NCBI GenBank assembly: GCA_033557675.1
Contig: JAWQRM010000267.1
Location: forward strand, 1-25,270
DNA: 25,270 bases
Direction of reading: 5' to 3'
DNA from: Coptodactyla brooksi
Lineage: Eukaryota > Arthropoda > Insecta > Coleoptera > Scarabaeidae
The number at the start of each line of letters is the position of its first letter. Within the stretch, counting starts at the first letter, position 1. The position numbers and the translations under genes were made by a program. The notes beneath the pieces were generated by a model. That model saw only the letters and a program-made list of their open reading frames with translations, was not told the origin of the DNA and did no database searches. This document shows positions 1-8,858 of the stretch, one piece after another.

Positions 1-2112
1 TTTCGAATGAATCGACGAAACAGTACGGGAATATTCCCTTCTTTCTCATAAGTTCAAATTTCTCATTATCCGGAAATTGCTTTTTTATTTCTAAACATTG
101 ATCGTCTTCCAAAAACGACCCTAACTTTTCTAATGAACACGCCATAAAACGAATCGAGTCCAGAAAACGGATTTTCATATACACTTTTCGTGATTTCCCT
201 TTATGGTCTACGCTATCTCCAACGTGAACCTTTTTGGAAAACGATATATATTTTTCTTTATTCTGTGCTATGACGTGAACGTCTTCACCCATCATGGCAA
301 TGTTTTTTACGAACATATGACTATCATAGTTCGATAAGTTATGGAAAAATACGGGTATATATTTGGGAATTTTGTAATTTACATTACAAACTGAATGCGC
401 TGCCCCTCTGTATTTTCCGGTTAAATGATCGTGGTCACATACTTTCTCTTTTTTACTTTCTATATGCTTATCACATATGTGACATGTATCTGCACTTTCA
501 TAAACTATCTTCTCAGCATCTGTGAGTGGGCTCATCGGCTTTGTGTGTTGTAAGTACTTTGAATAAATATGAATAACATCTTTTTCCAATCTAGACATGA
601 ATTGTTGGGCCGCATCTTGTCCTCGATACAGTTCTAATTTTGAAATTTTATCATCATAATCACACTTAATGTAATATGCGAATGAATATGGTTGATGCTC
701 AAAACATTTCACCGTGTACGAACTGTTACAATCCTTAATTTCATTATTTGTTTCGACTGGTTTTAATACGGCCTCAAAATCTGCATATACTACAAACGGG
801 ACCTTCAACTGTTTTTGAATGTTTTCAAACTTGAGGATGTTTTCTCCTTCGCGTTCACCAAATTTATTTATTTTTAAGTTTGTGGTCGGTAAAACAGCTC
901 TTACTTTTCCACAATCATCATTTTGATGTCGCGCAAGCTTTGTTTCCGAAGTGAAATAAACTAAACACCCCTCACAAATATATTTCTCGTGACCGTGTTG
1001 TGATGTTTGGGAAGTCACCAAGCGGGATAAATTCTTTATCCAACAATAATGACTTTTCCCCACATTATCACTTATTAGTAAAAGATTTATGTGACGGTCC
1101 CGTTTGTTTGCACAAATAGAATATGTAATTACATCGTCAACCATTTTAACCCCATTAAAATAAGAATTAACACCGTAAACGTTTATTGATATATTGTTTT
1201 GTTGTTCAAATTTTGGTATATCACGCAATTTTACCGGAAATTCAATTTTGGAAAAATCTATACCTATCTGTGAATAATGGGGGTATGATGTGGTTCTTTG
1301 TGGTACACCTTTCGGTTGAACTAAGGCTGAGGTTATGGCCCATGCGAAGCAAAAGTCATCATTATTTTGAATATTAATAACAGCATGTCGGACTTTTAAG
1401 GCAAGTGGGAGATCTATATAACTTCCAGCCCTGATTGGGTTATGTTTATGTATATTTACTTCCATATATATGATATTCTGTAAAGTCCAACCTGAAATTT
1501 TATTATTTGCAACACCACTCATTTATTTAAAATAAAAAATTTACCTGAATCTCTTTCCTGGAATTCCGACATTTTCGAAGTTATCTCTTCAATAAAATCT
1601 TCATACATGTTATATATATCTGATGATGCGGTGACAATCTTGTTTTTGGTGTTGAAGGATTTAATATCGACTTCCTCTTTATTTGACAAAAAATACATTC
1701 CAAAGCATTCCAAATTGATTTTAATACTTTTGTGGTAATCGATTGCACTCTGTATAAGATTTATAATCTTTTCACGAATTCGGTGGCTGAAGTCGACAAT
1801 ATCAATAAACTGCCCTGGTTCAGTGATTCGATAGTTCACAATTCGTTCTCCAAAGGCACCACTCATCCTTTCTACACCGTCATCAATTATTACAAAGGCA
1901 TTCCTTTTATGTAGGTTGCTTCTTAAGTGGGCAGAGTAGCAATTTTTTATCACATTCACATCACATACATCACATGTGACATTACCTTTCTCGATACTGG
2001 ATAAAGTTGGGTTGTCTATCCTACTTCGTTTTCCGACACATGATGATCTACGATGTCTTGCCAGGTTATCTTTGCGGGTAAAACTTATCCCACATTTTTC
2101 GCAATCAAACAT
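1..2112 (-). CDS. Polinton-like zinc-finger/B-family DNA polymerase (element 1), 5' part, two exons, open at left edge
   Basis: Exon 1 is 2112-1545 and exon 2 runs 1491-1 and off the window; together they encode about 686 residues with no stop. The N-terminus (MFDCEKCGISFTRKDNLARH) is a Cys/His finger, followed by a second C2H2-like finger (CDVCDV...HLRSNLH). Further on come the block EFQERDSG-WTLQNI typical of Polinton polymerase N-termini, the ExoI motif VVYADFEAVL, an endonuclease-VII-like Cys/His cluster (CHICDKH...DHDHLTGKYRGAAH), the ExoII region FFHNLSNYDSHMF and the block KIRFLDSIRFMACSLEKL. Polymerase motifs A, B and C would lie beyond the left edge. The same order is seen in the element at 17354-21472, but at clearly lower than close-copy similarity, so this is a different family. 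The product would be a protein-primed type replicative polymerase. The reading frame is undamaged in what can be seen, unlike most elements here. Confidence 0.85.
1492..1544 (-). other. 53-nt spliceosomal intron in the element 1 polymerase gene
   Basis: On the minus strand the donor reads TCAG|GTAAATTTT and the acceptor AAAATTTCAG|GTTGG. Removing 53 nt joins ERDS-G to WTLQNI in phase 1, rebuilding the EFQERDSGW block that is continuous, without an intron, in the second polymerase of this window (near 20500). Without splicing, exon 1 hits TGA at 1519-1521. The length and AT-rich composition fit an insect short intron. Confidence 0.75.
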
Positions 2113-2170
2113 TTTAAAGACACTTAGTGAAAGAACACTTCACCCTACAGATATTACTTCAAACTACTGC

Positions 2171-2197
2171 TGAGGACTTACTCCTCCAACATTTATA
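2171..2197 (-). promoter_or_regulatory. Candidate TATA box upstream of the element 1 polymerase
   Basis: On the minus strand CCTATAAATG (TATA at 2197-2192) lies about 80 nt upstream of the start codon at 2112. A weak initiator-like TCAGCA sits about 26 nt downstream of it. The spacing is short and the initiator imperfect, so this is only a candidate. Confidence 0.3.
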
Positions 2198-2406
2198 GGA
2201 ACCTCCCCCCTCCACGATATCTCGACCTTGAACTTATGTGAACTTATGTGATACCTCTAGGTCCGGGTAAAAGTCGGATTATTTGACCTTGACATTGCTC
2301 CCTACTTGGTTAAACAAAAGTCTACCATACGACCTAAACCATCATTATGCCACCGTCCTTTGCAGGGTAAGGATGTACACGAAAATCATAGAAAAATCCT
2401 TCACCT

Positions 2407-2584
2407 TATTAGCCGATTCTGGAACCTCCTCCCAGGTCAAGGTCAAGGGCAGCTCAAGGTCAAGGTCTAGGTCAAGGTCAAGGTCGAGGTCACTCAGGTG
2501 ACCCGACCTTGACCTTGGCCTTGACCTTGACCTTGACTTGCCCTTGACCTTGACCTGGGAGGAGGTTCCAGAATCGGCTAATAC
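2407..2584. repeat. Large hairpin built from AGGTCA/TCAAGG hexamers
   Basis: Two arms of about 87 nt face each other around a 4-nt loop near 2494-2497. The outer 25 nt of each arm (starting TATTAGCCGATTCTGGAACC) are unique sequence and match perfectly. The inner part is a slightly degenerate tandem of the hexamer AAGGTC. AGGTCA is the nuclear-receptor half-site and TCAAGGTCA is the FTZ-F1/ERR type monomer site, so many potential sites occur, but a function is not shown. A serine/arginine-rich reading frame across it is a by-product of the repeat. Confidence 0.85.
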
Positions 2585-2607
2585 CCACTACTACTATGCT
2601 TCAGTCA

Positions 2608-3420
2608 TATATCACTATTTAATCTCATTTGTTGTATTCATATTCATTATATTCTATTATTATTAATATTAGTTAATATACATTTTGATACGAAAACGTA
2701 AAGAAACTGCTAGCTAGTTGAATGACATTAATCTGTACAATCATTCATTCATCCATCCATTCATTTTCAACCATTTATACTTAATACTTAAATAAAATAC
2801 ACATTGTAACAAAGCAAATAATTAGAATATAAATAGTCGGGTCATTCAACTAACTAGTTGCTTCCTTAGGCGTCTTCGTACCAAAATGGTATCTCCATTG
2901 ACCCTATGGTGACTATTTATATTTAATTATTCACATATTCAAGGTATTTCATTTAATCTTAATTGCGAATAATATTCACTGCACTTCTATACTTTCATTT
3001 AATATTTCCATTATACTGCAATTATATATCACTGTTTATTTCCACATTTATTCATACTATACTATTTTTATTTTAAAGAAATAACGTACAATTTTGATAC
3101 GTACCATTTTGAATGATATATTTTTATTTGAAAATATGCTAAAATAATTCGTACATTCAACTTGTTTTGCTTAATATTTAAATGTAATACAAATTGTAAT
3201 AAAAAGCGAATAACTAAAATATAAATAGTCAGATGTCATTCAACTAACTAGCATTTTCTGATACGTTTTCGTATCAAAATGGTAATTTTATTGATCCTAT
3301 GATGACTTATATGATGATTTATATTTAATTATTCACATATTATAAGGTATAATATATAAATAATATTTTTTACTTTTATTTAATTTTTACTGTAAAGCAT
3401 TTTGAACATTATACTTCTAT
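2608..3420. repeat. About 400-bp tandem duplication carrying two small TIR-bounded (MITE-like) units
   Basis: Two diverged copies lie head to tail, roughly 2608-3015 and 3024-3420, sharing blocks such as TTTATATTTAATTATTCACA and GTCATTCAACTAACTAG. Within each copy a unit of about 200 bp (2681-2889 and 3091-3282) begins with ATTTTGATACG and ends with the inverse CGTATCAAAAT or a decayed form of it. Subterminal GTTGAATGAC/GTCATTCAAC pairs are also present. No transposase is encoded. This looks like a non-autonomous DNA element duplicated together with its flanks. Confidence 0.6.
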
Positions 3421-3485
3421 TCTTTATATTCTTTACTACTCTGAAGCATTATACTAAACACTATTCTTTATTGAATTAATATTCT

Positions 3486-3505
3486 TATATATATATATAT
3501 ATATA
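3486..3505. repeat. (TA)n microsatellite
   Basis: About ten TA dinucleotides in AT-rich DNA; no associated gene. Confidence 0.9.
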
Positions 3506-5040
3506 GTGTTAATACACACTTTGGCAGGTGATAGTAGAGATGAAAACAAGAAAAAATTGTAGTACACTTAGGTTCAATACTCATTGATTTTCGAGATAGA
3601 GCTTTTACAAAAAAGATATACAACAAACAACGGATTTAGCGCACTCTAAAACTTATCGTAAAAGATTTTCAAACTGTCGAAACTGGGAAACAAGCTGGGA
3701 AACTGGAAGAGAACAACATGATATAACGAAACAAGGAGCAGGTTCTGAACAAAGCCGATGGCCACATCGGTTTATACAGCGTGACAGTTGGAATTACTGC
3801 CATGGAATTGTATATGTAGTTGCAATACATTACATTCATTGCTTTACCAGTTATGCTCAACAATTTTGATTTTAAAGATCACTTAATAATTATATATACA
3901 TCAAATCAAACTTGATTATTACGTAACCTTTTTGTTCGGCTAAATTATCTTGTTTGATGAATCTGACTCGTTTTTATCATAAACCCAACACCTGTACATT
4001 CGAAAATAGTTTCAAATTGCTAAGAATTCGATGTGAAGAAACCTATGTGAGACATTTTTTTCTAAAAAGAACAATAACAATAACAAAAGTGAATTGTAGT
4101 AGTGCAAAATAATTTACTTCGCAAACTAAGAACAAAATATAAAAAGATTCGACATACTTATATCTTTCAAGGTTTTTTCAGATTATACGAATAAAATAAC
4201 AATAATAACCACAATAATCCAAAAGATTTCAATAACAAAATAGTTCGCAATAAGATAAACCAACTATTTAATACAGGAGATATATTAAGAATATTGAAAT
4301 GATCCGTACGCAGGAGCCCTTCGCTCCTGCGCACGGAGCGAAGGACTCAAATGAAAAGTGCTAAATTTTCTGTCATAAATACCCCAACAAATGCACTTCA
4401 ACAATAAAATAAATCCTTTTTCTCATGTCAAGCAAGAAATGTCCAAAAAACATTCTTTTTAATAATCCGTTAACCCTAACTTTCCCTCTAAGAAAAAAAA
4501 TATTCGATCGATTTTTACTAAATAACTTAATCTTAGTCCTAGAGGTATAGAAACAAACACATGTTGAATTTATAATTGTATGATTTGCACAAAACTAATT
4601 ATCGACTTAAAACCAGGACTGTTGATTTTTTGTTTCTATTTCTTAATATATTTTAGCATCTCGGAAAAACCATATTTTATTTTGAAAATGGTTTAAATAA
4701 ATTCGAAGTCAGGATTTCTTATTTTTAAAATTGCCAACTTGCCGTCAATTCACAATTTCGCGAATCTTAATGGCATTTTGGGTTTTATTTCAAATTATTA
4801 CGCTACCAGGCACGACTGGCAAACGCAAGAGGACGTGCGCGCATCCTTCTCTTCGGTTCTCTTCTACGACCATCGTACAGTTGATTTTTACTTTCTCTTA
4901 TCGATAGGTGTAAAGAGAAAGTCTTGCATTCGCAAAAAAAAGCGATGTCGACATTTTAATAGATCTTGACGAATTAGACTATTTGTGCCTACACATGCTA
5001 TTTTGAGTGGTTGGTCTGTTCGTCGGTCAGTTCGTCTGTG
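3506..5040. other. Gene-free AT-rich stretch
   Basis: No reading frame here has recognisable motifs, and the short open frames look like chance. The only structured part is the hairpin at 4310-4344. Near 5010-5040 there is a GTCGGTCAGTTCGTCTGTGG-type run of the kind common in insect repeats. Confidence 0.5.
4310..4344. repeat. GC-rich mutually exclusive hairpins
   Basis: GCAGGAGC (4310-4317) can pair with GCTCCTGC (4323-4330). Alternatively CCTTCGCTCC (4318-4327) can pair with GGAGCGAAGG (4335-4344). The two stems compete for the middle segment. It stands out as a GC island in AT-rich DNA; possibly a remnant of a foldback element. Confidence 0.5.
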
Positions 5041-5095
5041 GCACATATATCTCTTTGTCCTATTAGACTAATCAAACCAACATTTGAGCAGTGGA

Positions 5096-5221
5096 GGGAC
5101 AAGTAAAATGGAACATTTGTACGAAGGACGGTACAAGGTGATTAGTGATGATTCACCAAACATTACGTTAAAAAGTAACTTAAGTGTAGTACATAAGAAT
5201 AGAGTACAATTGTATCGATAG
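5096..5221 (+). pseudogene. C-terminal tail of a gypsy-type integrase (relic)
   Basis: The frame ends with EGRYKVISDDSPNITLKSNL, then VVHKNRVQLYR and a TAG stop. This is the pattern of the C-terminal integrase tail of insect Ty3/gypsy elements (GPFKVL...VVHKNRLK). Only about 40 codons survive and no catalytic core is visible upstream, where the sequence has no long frame. It lies just before a polypurine run and a TG-starting segment, as expected at the 3' end of such an element. The family call is by motif shape only. Confidence 0.55.
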
Positions 5222-5291
5222 AAAATATACAAGTATATAGTCAATCAAGAAAATTTGGAACATCACATTTGGAGTTCAAAATTTTCTTTCT

Positions 5292-5405
5292 CAAGGGGAA
5301 GGTGTAATGGAAGGTCATTCTTGTTTAATGTAATGATTATTGTAATTTCATGTTTGTAATTGATGAAATGGAATCAGAACACGTTATGTTTTGATCCCAT
5401 TTCGA
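5292..5405 (+). mobile_element. Possible polypurine tract and 3' LTR start of the gypsy relic
   Basis: AAGGGGAAGG is followed by TGTAATGGAAGG, the order polypurine tract then LTR start, about 75 nt after the pol stop. The downstream DNA to about 5405 has no other identity. No second LTR copy was found in the window, so the right LTR limit is unknown. Confidence 0.35.
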
Positions 5406-5439
5406 AAGTAATGTCAACTGTAGATTGGGAACGATGGAC

Positions 5440-5595
5440 GTGGAAAAGACGTACAGTATTTCATCGCTCCTGATGATGCTAACTTGGTTAGCGAAACGTG
5501 CGTCGAGCATCCTCTCTACAAATTTTGGCGTAGTGGTGAATTTGTTTTACTTGGTTAAAAAGCCAAAAGTTCCAAACCCTCAACTTTACTATCTA
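5440..5595 (+). mobile_element. Hammerhead-bearing segment abutting the 127-bp satellite, copy 1
   Basis: This stretch contains the ribozyme at 5466-5508, then a unique segment (CTCTCTACAAATTTTGGCGT onward) that ends at the first satellite unit. The same segment, in inverse orientation and with the same junction to the satellite, recurs at about 8578-8720. The junction is therefore part of an element and not an accident of one insertion. No protein is encoded; short frames here are shadows. Confidence 0.6.
5466..5508 (+). ncRNA. Hammerhead ribozyme (copy 1)
   Basis: All core boxes are present in order: stem I strand GCTC (5466-5469), CTGATGA (5470-5476), stem II GCTAAC-TTG-GTTAGC (5478-5492), GAAA (5493-5496), a minimal stem III CG-TG-CG with the following T pairing to the last A of GAAA, and the cleavage triplet GTC ending at 5504. 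Stem I closes with GAGC (5505-5508). The very short stem III is like that of Schistosoma satellite and Penelope-like element hammerheads. One extra T (5477) sits between CTGATGA and stem II, a small departure from the strict consensus. Self-cleavage is predicted between 5504 and 5505. Confidence 0.8.
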
Positions 5596-6190
5596 ATGGT
5601 GAATAATATCTGGTTGGATGTAAAAACGACGTAACGCATATGTATGAAAAATATGAGCAGTACGACCCTTTAGGAGCAAGTTACAGCAATGCCACCTAGT
5701 GCATCGTCATTAACACTATGTAGTGGTAAATAATATCGGGTCGGAAGTTAAAGTACCTTCACGAGTATATATGAACAATATGAGCCGTACGACCCTTTAG
5801 GAGTGAGTTACAGTAATACCTAGTGTTTCGTTTTTAATACTATAGTATTAAAAACGAAACACTAGGTATTACACTAGGTATACCACTATATATAGTGGTG
5901 AATAATATCGGGTTGGGTGTGGAAATGACTTCACGTGTATGTATGTAAAATATCAGCAGTACAACCCTTTAGGAAGGAGTTACAGCAGTGCCACCTAGTG
6001 TACCGTCGTTAACGCTACGTAGTGGTGAATGGTATCGAGTTGGGTGTGGAAATGACTTTGCGCTTATATATGATAGATATGAGCCGTACGACCCTTTAGG
6101 AGCGAGTTACGGCAGTACAACCTAGTGTATCGTCATTAACACCATGTAATGGTGAATAATATCCGGTTAGGTGTGGAAATGACTTGGCGC
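5596..6190 (+). repeat. Satellite array, about 127-bp unit, forward orientation
   Basis: Four to five diverged head-to-tail units follow the hammerhead segment. The diagnostic pieces are ACGACCCTTTAGGAGCGAGT, GCCACCTAGTGTATCGTC and GGTGAATAATATCGGGTTGG. Spacing of the CCACCTAGTG piece is about 126-127 bp, except where a 60-bp palindrome lengthens one unit. The orientation reverses abruptly near 6190. Confidence 0.85.
5813..5872. repeat. 60-bp perfect palindrome inside a satellite unit
   Basis: The sequence from 5813 to 5842 is the exact reverse complement of 5843-5872, with no spacer. It contains part of the satellite unit (CCTAGTGTTTCG) and its mirror copy. The lack of any mismatch, among units that differ by many bases, points to a recent inverted duplication or an assembly/foldback artefact. 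Confidence 0.9.
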
Positions 6191-7868
6191 ATAGTACGGC
6201 TCATACTTTTCATACATACGCGTTAAGTCGTTTCCACAGCCAACCCGATATTATTCACCATTACATAGTGTTAATGACGATACACTAGGTGGCATTGCTG
6301 TAACTCGCTTCTAAAGGGTCGTACTGCTCGTACTTATCATATAGACGCATGAAGTCGTTTCCACACACAACCCGATAATATTCACCACTACATAGTGTTA
6401 ATGACGATACACTAAATGGCATTGCGGTAATTCGCTGCTAAAGGTCGTACAGCTAATATTTTTCATACATACTCGTGAAGTTATTTCCACAACCATCCCG
6501 ATATTATTCACCATTACATAATGTTAATGACGAAAGATTAGGTGGCAATGCTGTAACTCGCTCCTAAAGGGTCGTACTGCTCATATTTTTCATACATACG
6601 CGTGACGTCATTTCTGCATCCAACTAGATATTTTTCACCATTAGATGGTATTAATGACGGTACACTTGGTGGCATTGCTGCGACTCGCGCCTAAAGAGTA
6701 GTACAGTTCAAACTTTTCATACATACACGCAAAGTCATTTCCACACCCAACCCGATATTATTCACCAATACATATTGTTAATGACGATACACTATGTGGC
6801 ACTGCTGTAACTCGCTCCAAAAGGGTCGTATGGCTCATATTTTTCATAGATACGTGTGACGTCATTTTTACGCCCAACCCGATTCTATTCATCACTACAT
6901 AGTGTTAACGACGATACACTAGGTGGCATTACTGCAACTTGCTCCTAAAGGGTCGTACGGTGCATACTTTTCATAAAAGCGCGAGAAGTCATTTCCACAC
7001 CCAACTCGATATTATTCACCACACATATTGTTAGTGACGATACATAGTATTAATGACTATACATTTGGTGGCATTGCTGCGACTCGCGCCTAAAGGGTAA
7101 TACAGCTCAGACTTTTCATACATACGCGTGAAGTCCTTTCTACATCCAACTCGATATAGATAGTGTTAATAACGATACACTAGGTGGCAGTGCTGCAACG
7201 CGCGCGTAAATGGCAGTACGTCTCATATTTTTCATACATACGTGTGAAGTTGTTTCCACACCCAACCCGATACTATTCACAATTACATAGTATAAATGGC
7301 GATACACTAGGTGGCATTGCTGCAACTCGCCCCTAAAGGGTCGAACAGCTCATATAATTCATACATACGGGTGAAATCATTTCCACACCCAACACAATAT
7401 TATTCACCTCTAGATAGTGCTAATGACGATACACTTGATAGCATTGCTGCGACTCGCGCCTAAATTGTAGTATTGCTCACTTTTCATACATGCGCGTGAA
7501 GTCATTTCCACACCCAACCCGACATTATTCACCATTATATAATGTGGCGATACACTAGTTGGCATTGCTATAAGTTGCTCCTAAGGGGTCGTACTGCTCA
7601 CACTTTTCAAACATACACGTGTCGTCATTTCTACACCCAACCCGATATTATTCACCACTACATAGTGTTAATGACCATACTCTTGATGGCATTGCTGCAA
7701 CTCGCTCTTAAAGGGTCGTACGTCTCATATTTTTCATACATGCACGTGAAGACATTTCCACACCCAACCCGATACCCGATATTATTCACCACCGCATAGT
7801 GTTAATGACGATACACTAGGTGGCATTGCTGTAACTCGCTCCTAAGTGGTCGTACGGCTCATATTTTT
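6191..7868 (-). repeat. Satellite array, about 127-bp unit, reverse orientation
   Basis: Thirteen or so head-to-tail units. GGTGGCATTGCTG or its variants recur near 6288, 6415, 6541, 6667, 6796, 6923, 7068, 7182, 7312, 7440, 7560, 7687 and 7818, a mean period close to 127 bp. The unit is the reverse complement of the 5596-6190 unit, so the two arrays meet as a large inverted repeat. Unit-to-unit divergence looks substantial, which suggests an old array. Short open frames on either strand are by-products of the repeat. Confidence 0.9.
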
Positions 7869-8340
7869 AGGAGATAATTTATCGCAAATATCAAGTGATT
7901 TCCATATTGCTGAATTTGATAACGAGTGTGAAAGTGATGAAGACTTCTTTCATCCTAGAAGACGTAGACTTTTACCAATACTGTCTAGTTATTCTAAACA
8001 AAGTGACAATGAAGAAGTGGAGTGGTCAGAATATGATAATTCTCCAATTATTGAAGAATTTTTATGACAAATTGGCTGTGATTGCTATGATGTCAAATAA
8101 TTCGGAAAGTGTGGTTGAAGTGGTTCAAATTTTCATAGGGAATGATTTATTTGACTACATGGCAGAAGAAGCTAATCGTTATCACTCACAAGATGTTGAT
8201 AGGTTCAACGATAGTGCGAAATCTGTGAAACGGAAAGACGTGTCTGCGGTAGAAAAAACTGTTAAGATTACTTACACTTATGGGCAAAATTCGTAAAGAT
8301 AGTAGGGATGAATATTGGTCTACAGACAGAATAATTGAAA
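7869..8340 (+). pseudogene. piggyBac-type transposase fragment, frameshifted
   Basis: In one frame the acidic piece NECESDEDFFHPRRRR is followed by EWSEYDNSPIIEEF, the typical end of a piggyBac N-terminal region. The frame then breaks near 8068 and another frame continues with LFDYMAEEANRYHSQ, matching the start of the transposase core (ELIVEETNRYAEQ type). DEYWSTDRIIETL at the end matches the RDYWSTDPLL block. The catalytic aspartates lie beyond the point where satellite sequence resumes. No terminal repeats or TTAA site are seen, so this is an internal fragment inside the satellite. Confidence 0.7.
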
Positions 8341-8577
8341 CACTAGGTGGCATTGCTATAACTTGCGCCTAAAGGGTATTACTGCTCATACTTTTCATAC
8401 ATACGCGTGAAGTCGTTTCCACACCCAACCCGGTATTATTCGCCACTACATAGTGTTAATGGCGATGCACTAGGTGGCATTGCTGTTACTCGCACCTAAA
8501 GGGTCGTACTGCTCATATTTTTCATACATATGCGTGACGTAGTTTTTACATCCAACCGGATATTATTCACCATTAGA
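8341..8577 (-). repeat. Satellite array resumes (about two units, reverse orientation)
   Basis: Two 127-bp units, same orientation as 6191-7868, ending at the shared junction with the hammerhead segment. Confidence 0.85.
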
Positions 8578-8660
8578 TAGTAAAGTTGAGGTTTTGGAAC
8601 TTTTGGCTTTGTAATCAAGTAAAACGAAGTCACCACTACGCCAAAATTTGTAGAGAGGAT

Positions 8661-8703
8661 GCTCGACGCACGTTTCGCGAACCAAGTCAGCATCATTAGG
8701 AGC
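8661..8703 (-). ncRNA. Hammerhead ribozyme (copy 2, mutated core)
   Basis: On the minus strand: GCTC, then CTAATGA in place of CTGATGA, stem II GCTGAC-TTG-GTTCGC with a mismatch, GAAA, CG-TG-CG, TC and GAGC. The invariant core G is changed to A, so this copy is predicted to be inactive or very weak. Confidence 0.65.
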
Positions 8704-8772
8704 GATGAAAGACTGTAGTCTTTCATCGCTTAGTCTTTCATCAGGAGCGATGAAAGACTGTAGTCTTTCATC

Positions 8773-8815
8773 GCTCCTGATGATGCTAACTTTGTTAGTG
8801 AAACGTGCGTCGAGC
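8773..8815 (+). ncRNA. Hammerhead ribozyme (copy 3)
   Basis: GCTC (8773-8776), CTGATGA (8777-8783), stem II GCTAAC-TTT-GTTAGT with a G-T closing pair, GAAA (8800-8803), CG-TG-CG, TC with the predicted cut after 8811, and GAGC (8812-8815). The core is intact. The upstream foldback could extend or compete with stem I. Confidence 0.75.
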
Positions 8816-8858
8816 ATCCTCTCTACAAATTTTGCCGTAGTGGTGACTTCGTTTTACC

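Larger units (their letters stand above)
8578..8858. repeat. Head-to-head inverted repeat of the hammerhead segment
   Basis: Arms of about 115 bp (outer limits roughly 8619 and 8857) are reverse complements with a few differences. The left arm continues through the unique segment to the satellite junction, as at 5440-5595 but inverted. The centre (8699-8770) holds two copies of a foldback, AGCGATGAAAGACT-GT-AGTCTTTCATCGCT, with 14-17 bp arms. The right arm switches to satellite at CGTTTTACCCGCTATTATTC. Confidence 0.85.

Noticed and set aside
1519..1522. ATGA overlap suggesting two separate genes with coupled translation
   Set aside because: A GT-AG intron at 1492-1544 restores the conserved protein block in phase, which explains both frames as one gene.
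2283..2501. Small Ser/Arg-rich protein
   Set aside because: It is the translation of the AAGGTC hexamer repeat in one arm of a hairpin; no other support.
3506..5040. Host gene exons in the AT-rich stretch
   Set aside because: No frame has recognisable domains or plausible splice structure.
5425..5634. Protein encoded by the hammerhead segment
   Set aside because: The frame exists in both orientations only because the segment is repeated; there are no family motifs, and the ribozyme explains the conservation.
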